Shown in pieces: positions 1 through 11,366 of a stretch of 64,000 nucleotides of DNA. The position numbers and the translations under genes were made by a program. Within the stretch, counting starts at the first letter, position 1, and each line of letters starts with the position of its first letter. This stretch comes from Pyrenophora tritici-repentis (Eukaryota > Ascomycota > Dothideomycetes > Pleosporales > Pleosporaceae). The DNA lies in the NCBI RefSeq assembly GCF_003171515.1, contig NC_089399.1:4030001-4094000 (forward strand), in the 5' to 3' direction. The notes beneath the pieces were generated by a model. The model was not told where the DNA came from. It saw only the letters and a program-made list of their open reading frames with translations, and ran no database searches.

Positions 1-200
1 GAAAACAATATCTTCTCTTTATTTTCATGAAATTAAAAAAAACTCATCTTCGTCTCTCCAAACAAAAGGGGTTATCATAAAATGAAAAAGAAAAAAACTA
101 ACCGTGAAACGTGAAAAAAACCATTCACTCCACATTCAGAAACAACAAAAAAGGAAAATCGTCAAAAAAACCGTCCCTCCCCCATCGCCTCTTCTTTCCG

Positions 201-1980
201 TCAGTTCCTCCCTGATGACCCCACCTTCGCACTCCCAACCCTAGTATTAAAAACATTATTACACTTGACCCCCGCCTCCACGGCAGAAATCGCACAATTC
301 CCACCCGCCTTGAACCCGCCCTTCTCACAAAGCTTCACGCCCGCCTCTGGCACATTCGCTCGGAGTAAATCCGGCGACTCGACAATCGTCGCCGCCATGC
401 CGCCCACAAGATGTAAATCAATATGGCAATGAAAAAACCACACACCAGGGTTATCAGCCCTAAAGCGAATAACCGCGTACCCATTCGCTGGAACAACGTG
501 GCCGTCGCGTTTGACGGGCACGGCTGGAAGATTGGATTCGATGCCGTCCCACGTCCCGGCGCCTGAAGCGACGACTTGAAAGACGTGGCCGTGGAGGTGC
601 ATGGGATGTGGGTAAGCATGTGGGTTTTGCATGTGTATCTGGACGATTTGACCGGAGCGGATGATCCAGGGGTTTACGCCTGGGCCGTAGGTCGCGGGGT
701 CCAGACTACCGGTTGTGAGTGCCGTGTAAAGGGAAGGTACCTGTGGTGGAACCCAAGGCTGAGCATTAAGCGGTGTTCGCGTTCCGATGCCCTCGAAATA
801 TGTCTGGTTGGTTGTGAATTCTATGTTGTTGTCGACGGGGGACAGCAGTTTCTGGCCGTCAAGTGGCCGCAGAGTGAAGTCGTCGAGCGTGCTGGTGGGT
901 GTCCAGGTCGGCGTCAGCGAGTGGATTATGTTTGTCAAGAGGCCGCCGATTAGGTGGCCGAGGAGGTCGGTGAGGCTGTAGACGAGCTTTCCAATGATGG
1001 TGCGGGAGGCGAGTGGGGGCGCGGGCCGTGTGAGCATATCCGTTCGCATTTGCGCGATCCAGTTGGATGCACCCATGGGGTTCTTTTTGCCCGTGACGAT
1101 GACGCCGTAGCTTTGGCCTGCGCAGAGGATGATGGTGTCGGCTTTTTTGGGCACCATCTGTACGCCGTCGGCTTCGACGACGGTTAGGGTGTAGCCTTCG
1201 ATGTGGAACTGGCCGCATGCCACGGCGGCCGTGTTGACGATACGAAGTAAGTACGTCTCGCCTTCTGTGAATTTCAAGTCAAAAGGCTGGTTGGTGTCGT
1301 TGAAGAGGAAACTGTCCGGTGAATCAAAGTCGCCGTCGGTGTTATCTGGACTCAGGTAATCTTCAATCATTTCCGGTACTGTACGATGGTACCTATGGGA
1401 TTGTAAGCGCGGTTGCAGATAATTGTTATCTTCGTACTCACCAGTCGGACATGGACAGATAAATCTGTTGATCGATGTCGAGGCTGCTTTCCCAAGCCCG
1501 ATCGTGAACAATCATTTTCCCCCTGAGTCCATCGGGGTACTGGCCCTTCTCGTGTGAGTGGTACCAGTGCGTTCCAGCAGGATTCGCAATGAATGTGTAG
1601 GTAAACGACTGTCCGGGTTGGATAGGGCATTGGCCGATGCCACTGGCACCGTCGTAAACCTGGGTGCCGGTCTGGAACATGCCGTGGAAATGCAGAGATG
1701 TGGTTTGGTCTGGAAGGTTGTTGTGGACGGTAACTTGTACTGTATCGCCTTCATCGCACTCGATGGTAGGGATAGGCCATTGTCCATTGATTCCAATTAC
1801 TTGACGTGTGAAGCCATCGGGAGCAGCCTATCGTACGTCAGTCTCTTGCTACTTTTAGGGAAGTGAAGGAGTTGAAGGGCGTACCGTTACATATCCTACA
1901 CTAAAGTCGTATGTGACTGTCTTTGCATACGCCAGGGTAGCATATACTGAAAACAGGAGTACACGAGGTAGACCCAACAT
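201..1980 (-). CDS. secreted laccase-like multicopper oxidase
   Basis: Three exons (1980-1885, 1827-1442, 1392-201) joined by 57- and 49-bp GT..AG introns give 557 aa. Residues 1-19 form a signal peptide ending in AYA. All four copper-ligand blocks are visible: HFHG (H78, H80), WYHSH (H122, H124), HPMHLHGH (H423, H426, H428) and HCHIDLH (H482, C483, H484, H488). Met lies ten residues after the Cys, the axial type-1 copper position. Domain order is Cu-oxidase_3, Cu-oxidase, Cu-oxidase_2. Family enzymes oxidise phenols or metal ions and reduce O2 to water outside the cell. No C-terminal membrane helix is present, so a membrane Fet3 ferroxidase is unlikely. Pigment (Abr1-like) or lignin-type roles are both possible and the substrate cannot be told. 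The start is the only ATG in frame with the signal peptide. Confidence 0.9.
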
Positions 1981-4762
1981 TTTGCTTGCGAGGAACCAAG
2001 ATTGTAGTACGAAAGAATGAGACAAACTGACGAAAAGATGACAGTCGAGGTATTTAAGTACCGAAACGACGGCTTACCGCAAGACATGCCTGACGTATTT
2101 GACCTGTGGAGCTGGGACCATTCTGGGCAAGTCAGTATAGGTACGCGTTCATCCGACCCTTTTCGTGAAGGGGGGTGTGTTGATCTACGGGGTTTAATCA
2201 ACCGCCATGCCCAAACAAGGAGCGGTTGTGTCTGTGCTAGACAATACCCGAAACGCTCGAGGCCGTCACATATTTCAGCAATCGGTTCGCCAATCTCGGT
2301 AACTTAGCTAGCGAGCGGCAATGCGGAAGCTCTTGCTCGCTACGGAATACAAAAGTTCCTGGATCATTCTTTCAGGCTTCCAAACGTGTGCATACAGACC
2401 AAGGAAAAAAAAAAGACTCTAGGGCTACATGTTCGAGCGGGCGACTGAGCATATCTGGACCCTCCTTCCTTGTCACAACGTGGTACACACACACACGCTG
2501 GGCTTTCCAAAAGAATTGAAGACATAGGTGGCGTGCATGGTACTAGCGTATCTAAACCCAGCATGGACTAGTAGCAGCGTGGTTCAAGCCAGAATCCATG
2601 ACGATCTCTCGGAAACTTTGACGTGTACCCTGTACCGGCATGGCTTTACTCGCTTATCAGGCTTTCGGACATGTTGTAGGAGAGCCGATGTTTCACAGCG
2701 TATTCCTGGCGTATTCCCGCATATGGATGGGTTTGCAGAATAGAAAATTGAACTAAGGTACCAGGTACTTTCATTCAGCCACAATGGCTGCGTGGGTGAT
2801 GCCTCAGGTTGGATGATTGGTCGGAAATAAACTTCGCTGTTATGGTCGTGCCAAAGCTTGATTGATGGGACGTGTGTGAAATAGGAATCATCATTCAAAG
2901 GGGAGGTGAGGTGAACCCTAGATTGAGTGGAGGACACAGCAGTCTCGGCAGTTCTGAAATAAACCTTTTGCGACGTCAGTTTTGACTTTGATGACAAGTC
3001 CCACACAATTGCTTGCGAGAAAGTCGTGCTCATGTCAATTCTGCCACCGGTACACGAACCGGGGTTCTGGGCACCTTAAGCCCGGCACTAACTAGAGCAG
3101 GGCTGAACATGGCTGTCTCGGGTGTTTCTTTACCTACTTACGCTTGCCCCTGAATGCCAAAGAAACGTGGTATGTACTAGCAAGGATGAGAATAATTCCG
3201 CGGGCTGAGTTACAATAAACGAAAAAGTGCAGCGACACGTATATTTCATCCCAGCTCCTGCCGCATTGATGTTAGTTGAAGGAGGAGCAAGCAATCGACG
3301 ATTAACAATTATCGCATGGCAAAAACCAGGCGTCCTCTCTCCTTAAGACTTGATTTAATAAAAAAAGGGTGACGGCGGGTAGGTCTTTTGATGCTCCTTT
3401 TCTCTTCTTTTCTTTTGAGGTAACGTACTGGCCCCATTGCGGGACGAGAGTAGGTTCACCGTTTCATCCCGCAGAGGAGCGAACGCATGCAGACTTGGTG
3501 TTTAGATCATGAACTAATTTCAGGCTGTGCGACTGAGCGTATATCAGTAGTTCTTCAAGTCAGCGGTCCAGGTCGAAGGTGGGGTTAGTCGTGATAAGAG
3601 AAGAGAAGCTCGCTGACAGAGTCGAAGTTGGGGAACAGACCCCGGGACGCGAATGCCGAAGCGCCGAGCTCTTCACCAGCGACGATGACCTCAGGGTAAA
3701 CTACACCAAGCACGTGCGGTACGAAAATGATTGCAGCGGGCCCCTGCATCTCGCGCTTAAAGGAGCATCGGTACCGCGATCGGACGAAGATTCTAGTTAA
3801 AATTAGCATTGACTACGTACGAGGGACGGACACCTTGGAACCACTGCGGTAACTACGGTCGGGACGATAAACACACCGAGCGCTCATCATCACTACCACC
3901 ACCTGGAGAACGCGAAAAGATACTTGTCGCTTGACGGCCTGTCTCCTTTAGTGACATCATAAGGTCAGACTTCTTCTTCAGGTGCTCACGCTGATGAGGT
4001 TGGTCTGATCGGCATTGTCACGTCAAACAACCAGCACATAACTGTGTCCTTGAACGCCTAAGAGAGCTTCAGAGATATGCGACAGACTGTTTCACTATAC
4101 GTAGTGCGCCTGCTATATCGTCGCATCTCGCTTATCGTCTACCCAAGCTCCGGGCTCTTTGTACTTCAACGTTACATACCCTCCAAGATCAATGTCCCGC
4201 AATCCCGCCTTCAAGGTGCCGTCTCAACAAACCCCACGCCTATGCCAACGGAAGGTAGACGCATGAAAACTAACATCGGCCATTTCGCGCTCCGACATCA
4301 AACGGTTATAAAGTTGCTCCGCCCGTTCTAACCTACATGACGCAGAAAACCCTGGCTTTCGTCCTCTTCACCCTCGGAAGTCTTGGCGCACCGATACCAT
4401 CAGCACTAAGCTACTTGTGGTACGAATCTCTAGGATGGAAGTAAATGATTCCTGTGTAATGAACAGCGTTTAAACATGCGCGCGCCCTGCAGACATGTCG
4501 GATCTCGCATCTAGAGCCTTTTCGGGATTAGTGCTGGTTGGTATGGTAGGGTGAATACGACGACGCGGCTTGACGGGGAGGTAGAGATGGTGGATATGGG
4601 TCTTATAAGGATGGGTCGTCAACAATTTCTCGTCTCATCGCAAGTGCAACCGAGTCTCTACATATCCTTAGTACAGTGGCCACACATATCATTCGCCTTT
4701 CTCCCACAACTTGTGTACCAGACGCGGCTTACTACACCACCACCACCACCACCACCACCACA
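1981..4762. other. intergenic, no supported gene
   Basis: About 2.8 kb between the divergent laccase and RTA1 genes, so it holds both promoters. The only open frame of any length is a 149-codon one on the minus strand (2584-3033) with no recognisable motif and no splice support; I treat it as chance. A short AC run lies near 2490-2502. Confidence 0.6.
4735..4761 (+). repeat. (CAC)9 microsatellite touching an ATG
   Basis: Nine perfect CAC units end one base before the RTA1 start codon. An upstream in-frame ATG at 4676 would translate the run as threonines, so the repeat is either 5' leader or part of a Thr-rich N-terminal extension. Confidence 0.9.
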
Positions 4763-5709
4763 ATGACCGTCCCACCCCCTGCCCCTGCCTTTTGCACAGA
4801 AGTCAGCCCCGCCTGTCCAGTCGAGGGCACGATATTAGGATACTACCCCAACCTCTCCGTCAACATTTTCTTCGCGGCTTTCTTCGGCGTCTTCGGTATC
4901 GCCCAACTAGCCTTGTGTCTTCGATACAAGACATGGATGTACTCTGTAAGTTCACCCCCAAGAGACGTAAGAACGAGTTTCTAATACCACATATATAGAT
5001 GGCTATAAGTCTCGGTTGCTTGTGCGAGGTACTGGGCTACATCGGTCGCATCATGATGAACGACAATCCCTTCACAGAAGCCGGTTTCCAAATGCAGATA
5101 TGCTGTCTGATCATCGCTCCCGCTTTTGTCTCGGCTGGCATCTACGTCACGCTGAAGCATCTTGTGCTCAACTTTGGAGAGTCGTGGTCGCGTCTGCGGC
5201 CGGGGATGTATACGTATGTCTTCATCGTTGGTGATGTCACGTCGCTTATTCTGCAGGGCGCTGGGGGTGGCATCGCTGCATCTTCGGACTTTGGGAGTGA
5301 ACTGCAGGACCAGGGCACGGACGTTATGATTGCTGGTGTCGTTTTTCAGGTCTTTACACTGGCTGTCTTTGGGCTACTTCTTGCTGAATACGCGGTTCGC
5401 ACTTGCCGCCATCGTGACGAGGTTTCTCCAGAGGCCATGTCGCTTCTGCGGTCTAAGAAGTTCAGAGGGTTCGTCTTCGCTGTTCTAATCGCTTTCTCCA
5501 CCATTTTTTCTCGATGCATATATCGTATTCCTGAACTTACCGGCGGTTGGAGAAGCGAGTTGATGCGCGAGGAGTTTGACTTTATCATCCTGGAAGGTGT
5601 CATGATTGCTATCGCTGTCGCAGCTCTGACGATCTTCCACCCCGGATACTGCTTCCCAGCACTTGCCAACGCCAGCTCCTCGGATAGCACCACGCGCGGC
5701 AAAGTTTGA
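4763..5709 (+). CDS. RTA1-family seven-helix membrane protein
   Basis: Exons 4763-4945 and 4999-5709 with a 53-bp intron (GTAAGT..TATATAG, phase 0) give 297 aa. The protein has a short Cys-containing extracellular N-terminus, then about seven hydrophobic helices. The segments NIFFAAFFGVFGIAQL, GCLCEVLGYIGRI and CCLIIAPAFVSAGIYVTL are typical of the RTA1/RTM1 lipid-translocating exporter family, and GAGGGI lies in the middle, as usual there. Family members sit in the plasma membrane and are linked to resistance to aminocholesterol and other toxic lipids and to sphingoid-base export; direction and substrate are not proven for most. The length is normal. I chose the ATG at 4763 because the in-frame alternative at 4676 adds only a low-complexity Thr stretch. 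Confidence 0.85.
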
Positions 5710-7673
5710 GTCGGTCTGTGGGATCGTGCTGGAACTGGACAGAGATTACGTTCAAGGATCACCAGAAGATGTATGATGTGGGCGGATGAGTCTTTATTTA
5801 CAGCGCGGTGTTTAGGAGGGTTCAGAGAACTGTACAATACCCCATGTAGAGAGGAAATATTTTACGAATAAATTGAAAATCTGCGTGGTTGTTGTTAAGA
5901 TCAGTTTGGCATACTTAGCACAATGCTCGTGGAAGGTAGAGACTAGAAAAGTTTGAAGCAGACTGCTCTGTAACTATCGTCCGTGGCTCTCACATGCAAA
6001 TATCAGTACGGTAATTTCTAGCAGCAGGGTCGTGTTGATGCTGCCGAAGTGGTCTCGTGATTCCACCCAAATGACCCCCACGCTAGGTGCGCGTTCGATA
6101 TCAGAGTTCCAAACCGGACCATTCGGACTTTCTCTATGCGACCAGCGAGGTTCGGAGCGGGAGGCGTCTTGGCACTTTGGCCATGGCCGGGATATGGAGA
6201 TGATAGCAACAAGGGACGCGACCGAGAGACGCCGTCTTGGTAAAACCGTGCCTGGTCTGTGTTAGCAGCCGAAAGGAAAAGATACGACTCACAGGCGCGA
6301 GGTCCGGTTTTTACATGCTGGGGTGGCTTGGCGTATAAAAGTGGTGCGCAGGCGCTTCTAGACACTACGGAATTGCCGTTATTCCATTCCTCGCAAGCAA
6401 ACTTGCAGACTTGGCAGCGAGTATACTGTGCAAAGATGCGATAATAATGTCAGCATTCTGCTCTAAACCATCAGCGAGGCCTGGCGAGACGTGGACGTCT
6501 GGGCCGATGGTCGCATGTTCGCGACCGGACAATGACGCACACGCTCGGAAAATGGTGCGGTTAAAGCCGAGCTGGGTGCAATACCGTCGCCGTGGGAAGC
6601 CACGGCAGTATTCACAGGCCGATCACACAAAAGGAGCCGATGAGAGTAGCGCGCGTGAAAGCCACGTCGATCGAATTGAATGATTTGCGCCATGTAAAGG
6701 GGCCCTGGGCCTGCAAACGCTGTCATTGTGGCACATTCCGGGCGGTGACATCATCGCAGCTGCTTTATTTGAACCGCACTGTCAGCTCAGCTCTGCCACA
6801 CGGATCCAGAAATTTCCTTTCCTGCTGCGCCATCGACTGTTCTCGAAGATTCTCCAAGATGCTGGAATCCGCGACACCAATGGGACCGGGTGTGGCGACT
6901 GGCCCAATCAAAAGTGCAGAAGATGAGCGTCGGGGATTTTTAAAAGAGAAGGTTGTTTGAATGGCACGACGTCACAACTGGACGGGAGAGAAACTCGTCC
7001 AGGCTCGCTTGTAATGCGTAACCCGCACAAGGCGCACAGTCTGTAATGGCGCACCGCCACCTCCACTCTCGCTGCACAGGCGCTGCCCAATGAATCCCGA
7101 CCGTCTTCCACGCCGGTTGAGCCTCACAGGGCGGCTGAGATCTGGTCTGGAACCCTAAAGCGCACACCTGGAACCTGCATCGCCACGCGTGTGCCGCCGA
7201 GACTAGCATCTCACCTCCGCCGGGAACCGTATCTTTGCCATCCGACCTCATGCGCTTGCGACGTCTGCCATATGTCAGTGGAAATGTCTCTCCCAACTGC
7301 CATGCTGCATCGCTACCTAGTGCACGTGAGATGAGGCCGGCCTGCGTCTCATTGGCTAGGAAGCTGTGCCCGGGACATGTCTCTCGTCGGCCATTTGCTC
7401 CGAGAGCGCTATCCCAGTTGCAAATGCCTTCTCTCCAGCGACTCCAGACCAGGGTAGCTGCGGCCAGCCGACTGTTTTTTGCCTTTGCGATAGAGCGTGG
7501 CGAAACGCTCTCGATGCTACGGTACCAGACATCTGTACCTTCAATTTGAAAAGCGCCGCCTCCAACACGTCCATCGACGCCCGCCAACGGGCTGCCGAAT
7601 CTCCGCGGGCTCCACCACCGCCTTGGGTCTCTCTGTGAGCGGTGTTTCAGCCATCCATCTCGAAATCCGCGGC
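5710..7673. other. intergenic, no supported gene
   Basis: About 2 kb upstream of the Zn2Cys6 gene. A 344-codon open frame on the minus strand (6940-7974) overlaps exon 1 and intron 1 of that gene. It has no family signature and I read it as a composition artefact. Confidence 0.5.
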
Positions 7674-9731
7674 ATGGAGTCTTCAGAGCGATGGCAAAGT
7701 ATCGCCCCAGCATCAGACGAGCCCGGACAGCGACGCCCAGCACCAGACAGGCGGAAGCGACGCCAGGCCGTTGCTGTAGCCTGTGTGCAATGTCGGAATG
7801 GCAAGGCCAAGGTACGTAGCACCACGTTGCCCCTAGCTTGCGAGATGTCGGGCACCTGCAAGTACTTTGCACAGCTGCTGAGCACCATGTGATGCTGAGA
7901 GCCAATGCCAAGTATTGGGCCTTTTGCATCACATGTCTTCCAACTTTCTGCCCAGATCTTGCATGGATACTCACTGGAACTGATACACCCTACGTCCGCC
8001 CTCTCTGTCGACCCCAAACCCCTCTCGAAAATAACTAACCCACCTCTCACAGTGTGACGGCACTAGGCCCAGGTGCAACAGGTGCAACGACAACGACCTC
8101 ACATGTCAATATGATGTTGCCGAAGGCGTCTCTAGAGCAGAGCGAATGAAGATCATGAAGCGGGACAGCATCACGGGCGAGCTGGATGATTTGAAGCGCA
8201 TCATCACTTCTCTGCGCTCTGGCACCGACGACCACGCCGCGGCCGTTCTTGCGAGACTAAGACTGGGTGAATCCCCCGAAGATGTTGCAAAGTCCCTACC
8301 AATGACAGCATCTCCAGCCACATCCGGGCAGCCTCCCAGGTATGATCTCGACTACAGCTTACCATTGGTGCAGCAAATTAACACCCGCAATCAGCTTACT
8401 AGGTCAGGAGTCCACCGACACCTCGGGAAGTGGAATGAGTCATGAATCAGCTTACGATATGAGCAAAGCCACGCAAAAGTTCCCCCAGAACTCTGCCGTT
8501 TCAATCACATCGCCTACGAGCCAGACTGCCGGATGGTCGCCTGCGGCAAGTATCTCGTCCGCCTCATTTCCACCTTTAGCTAAAGGAAAGCAGACACCAT
8601 CCGGAGCTTCTGCGTCAGAACAAGCTTTCTTAGCTCCGCTATTTGACCGAGAAGACTACCTTCTTGCCAAAGAAATACTTGATGGGGAAAGTGAGGAAGA
8701 TGACGACCCAGAGGACAGACGAATTGACCCGCGGCTCTTACAGCACAAATCGACCTTCGACGTTACTGGTGCCCCCGCATCCTCGTCCAATGTGTATCCC
8801 TGCAGCCAAAGGCCGTCGCCGCATAGGCAGCATACCTTTCGATCAATATACCCTACCCACCTCGCTGGTCGTCAGCCCATCGTCAACGCCGTCAGGGTAC
8901 ATCACAACCTAGACATCGGCCACATATTCGGTAACAACATGTCCTTCTCCAATCGCTTCATGTCCACTGGCTACCCTGCCGATAATCAAGACACAAACAG
9001 TAATGACTTTTATCTTCCCACGTGGGCCATGTTGCCTATCAATACCATATCTGACCCCGGCTCATTGCGGGGTGCGATTCCAAATATGCTACGAGAAGCT
9101 GTCCACATGATCCAAATGGGACGACCGCTGAGCGAGGTACTCGAACCTCACCCCAACATTGCCGCCCTCTTCGACGAGGACGTATTCAACAATTCCGGTA
9201 TACTTTCCAAATGGGCAGTCGGCATGGTGCACGGTGTATGTCTCAAAGGCAAGTATCCCGACCCCCCCAAATCCCAGCTCACCCTCCTAACATATACAAG
9301 GCAACACATTCACCTGCTTCGGCGCCATGTACATATTCTGGTACCTAATGCGCTGGATGATATCCCCCTCACCCACGACCTACGCCGCTATCCCCGAATG
9401 GCTGCGCCCCACGCCCAACCAACTCCTCATGCCACACATCAAAATCGTCGACTTCATCGTCTGGCCCGCTTTTCGCGAACTCGCTGTCCAAATCCCCGCC
9501 ATGCAGGAACGCATGGAATGGCTCATGGACATGAGCATAAACATCCAATGCGACTGGTCCTTTAGCACGGGAGAAGCTCTCGTCGCAAACGAGGAAACTG
9601 GTCAGCTTGATCTTTGTGACAAGGCCAAGGAGGCGGTGCGTACGCTGGAGAATTGGAGCGTCGGACCGAGTTTTAGGGGTTATGTTAGTAATGCGGATAG
9701 TTATGTTAGGATTAGGACGGAGGGGTATTGA
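7674..9731 (+). CDS. Zn(II)2Cys6 transcription factor with DUF3425-like C-terminus
   Basis: Four exons (7674-7811, 8053-8339, 8395-9233, 9301-9731) with introns of 241, 55 and 67 bp give 564 aa. The binuclear zinc cluster is split by intron 1: C37-x2-C40-x6-C47-x6-C54-x2-C57-x6-C64, preceded by a basic run RRKRR. A short helical linker follows (residues about 70-100), then a Ser/Thr/Pro-rich acidic middle. The C-terminal 150 residues contain WLRPTPNQL and PHIKIVDFIVWPAFR, the pattern of DUF3425, which in ascomycetes usually occurs with bZIP or Zn2Cys6 domains. It should be a nuclear DNA-binding regulator; targets are unknown. The second intron acceptor (AATCAG at 8394) was chosen because only it keeps the frame. 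Intron 3 starts GTGTATG. Confidence 0.85.
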
Positions 9732-9751
9732 GGGGGAGGATTGAGAGGGAG

Positions 9752-9775
9752 GGGGTTGGGGTTGGGGTTGGGGTT
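9752..9775 (+). repeat. (GGGGTT)4 tract, possible G-quadruplex
   Basis: Four GGGGTT units lie 21 bp after the stop codon of the Zn2Cys6 gene, in its probable 3' UTR. Four G4 runs with TT loops fit a parallel quadruplex in mRNA or DNA. It is not the TTAGGG telomere repeat used by most filamentous fungi. Confidence 0.8.
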
Positions 9776-10505
9776 ACGGTGATGTGGTGATGAAGATACG
9801 AAACATTTCAAGTCGATTTATGAAATCTAGCGTAAGTGCGTCAAGTAAGTGTAGCATTTTATACGGAGTTTTTAAACATATATGTACATGGCACACGTAT
9901 GTGTGTGCGGCGGAAAGGAAGGAAAGGAAAGGAATGGAAAGCAAAGGAAAGCATCTAGGCAACAGGCAACAAATAAGCAAATAAAGAAAGTAAAAATAAA
10001 ATAAGACAATCTTCACTCATTTCCGCGTGTTGGTTTTATGATGATGTGGTGTGGTGTGGTTTAGTAGTTCTCCGACTGCATGTACTAATTAGTCATCCTC
10101 ACACAACCTCCAACCTCCAACCTCATCACACACACACAACAAGCCTAATTCACATCCACAACAGAATCAGAAAATCATAACTGCATTCCAGTCCATACTG
10201 TAGTAGGTATAGCTGTATTACCCATCGTGGTATCATCAACTCGTTAAACTTAAAACTACTCTTTTGTAGTAGTTGTTTGCAACTCGGTACGTTAATCATG
10301 AAAAAAAGAAAAGAAACGGAAAAAAGGAAAAACTTTTCCATCCATCTGGTTGACACATGGTAGGCGTGGCTAGTATGTGTTATCCGCTTGCACTGGCATG
10401 ATATGTGCAAGTATACCATCCCCCATGAGGTCAAAGCCGGAAGTAATGCATAACCCAACATCTCAGCAACCCCAAACCAACCCCCTCAACCAAACCAGAC
10501 CCCCA
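9776..10505. other. intergenic, convergent 3' ends
   Basis: This stretch lies between the 3' end of the Zn2Cys6 gene and that of the J-domain gene. It is AT-rich with purine-rich stretches (GGAAA repeats near 9915-9950) and CA-rich stretches near 10130. No gene is supported. Confidence 0.6.
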
Positions 10506-11366
10506 CTACACCTCCCACGGCACCTTGCCATCCCTATGGTACTGGCGACGAGCACTGCTGTTAACCAGCATATCCTTGGCAGCGTTGATGCGCTGCATCA
10601 GTGCCGTAGCCTCCGTTTTCTCCTCAGTCGTAGCAGCCTTATCAGGATGCGCAAGGAGAGCAGCAACCCTGTACGCCGTCTTGATAGTGTTAGCACAGAC
10701 CTTCCAGTCCTCGATATCCAAGATGTGGTACGCGGCCACGTTGACCGGGGCGGGGAGTTCGGCGGAGGTCTTGGCCCTGCGGGGACGGAGACGGAGACGG
10801 TTTGCGAGGGGGGAGGGCTGGGGGGAAGGGCCGACGGGAGGGGTGCGTGCGAGGGTGTGCGTGCGAGGGGTGTGTGGTGGAGTTAGGTACCAGGGCGTGT
10901 AGTTTTCAATGTCCTCCCAGTTGGGGTCGGACTGTGAGAATGTGAATGGCGTGTCGGGGAGACGAGAGGGTGGCAGAGGCGTCAAGTTGGCGGTCCTGAC
11001 GCCTAGTGGAGGGCGCACGTTGGGTGTGGCTGGGGGCGATGCTGGTGTTGGGAGATATGTTGTGGTGTCGTCTACGAAAATGTCGAAATCTTGTCTCCGC
11101 TTCTTGGTGGCGGACTTCCTGATAATGGGGAACGGCAGAGCCGCGGTACGGGCCGCTGGAGAAGTTGGAGTCGCAAGAGTTGGTACAGAAACGATGGGAA
11201 GTGCGGCAATCGGTCGACCAGTGGTAGCGCGAATTGCTATAGGAGCCGTGGGGGGAGTGGCCGAGGAAGACGCGGTGGAACGAGAAACGGAACTAGAAGC
11301 GGCAGTAGCTTGAGAACGCGTCATACGCCTCGAAGTTGCGGAGTTGTACATGGCGATTTTGTCCAT
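10506..11366 (-). CDS. J-domain protein with long disordered N-terminus
   Basis: Single exon, 286 aa. The last 79 residues (208-286) form a DnaJ-type domain: AAYHILDIEDW, then helix II ending LLAHPDKA with the HPD signature at about 240-242, then QRINAAKDMLVNSSARRQYHRDG. Residues 1-205 are Ser/Thr/Ala/Pro-rich with no predicted fold and contain a basic KKRR near residue 90. J domains stimulate the ATPase of Hsp70. A C-terminal J domain with no G/F or zinc region makes this a class C (type III) J protein, whose client is set by the rest of the protein; here nothing identifies it. The first ATG is used; a second in-frame ATG is five codons on. Confidence 0.75.
   Translation of the reverse strand: MDKIAMYNSATSRRMTRSQATAASSSVSRSTASSSATPPTAPIAIRATTGRPIAALPIVSVPTLATPTSPAARTAALPFPIIRKSATKKRRQDFDIFVDDTTTYLPTPASPPATPNVRPPLGVRTANLTPLPPSRLPDTPFTFSQSDPNWEDIENYTPWYLTPPHTPRTHTLARTPPVGPSPQPSPLANRLRLRPRRAKTSAELPAPVNVAAYHILDIEDWKVCANTIKTAYRVAALLAHPDKAATTEEKTEATALMQRINAAKDMLVNSSARRQYHRDGKVPWEV

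Noticed and set aside
2584..3033. 149-codon open frame on the minus strand
   Set aside because: No motif, no splice or promoter support; could be chance.
6940..7974. 344-codon open frame on the minus strand
   Set aside because: It overlaps the start of the Zn2Cys6 gene, has no family motif and shows shadow-like composition.
9752..9775. Telomere or internal telomeric repeat
   Set aside because: The unit is GGGGTT, not TTAGGG, there are only four units, and it lies between genes.
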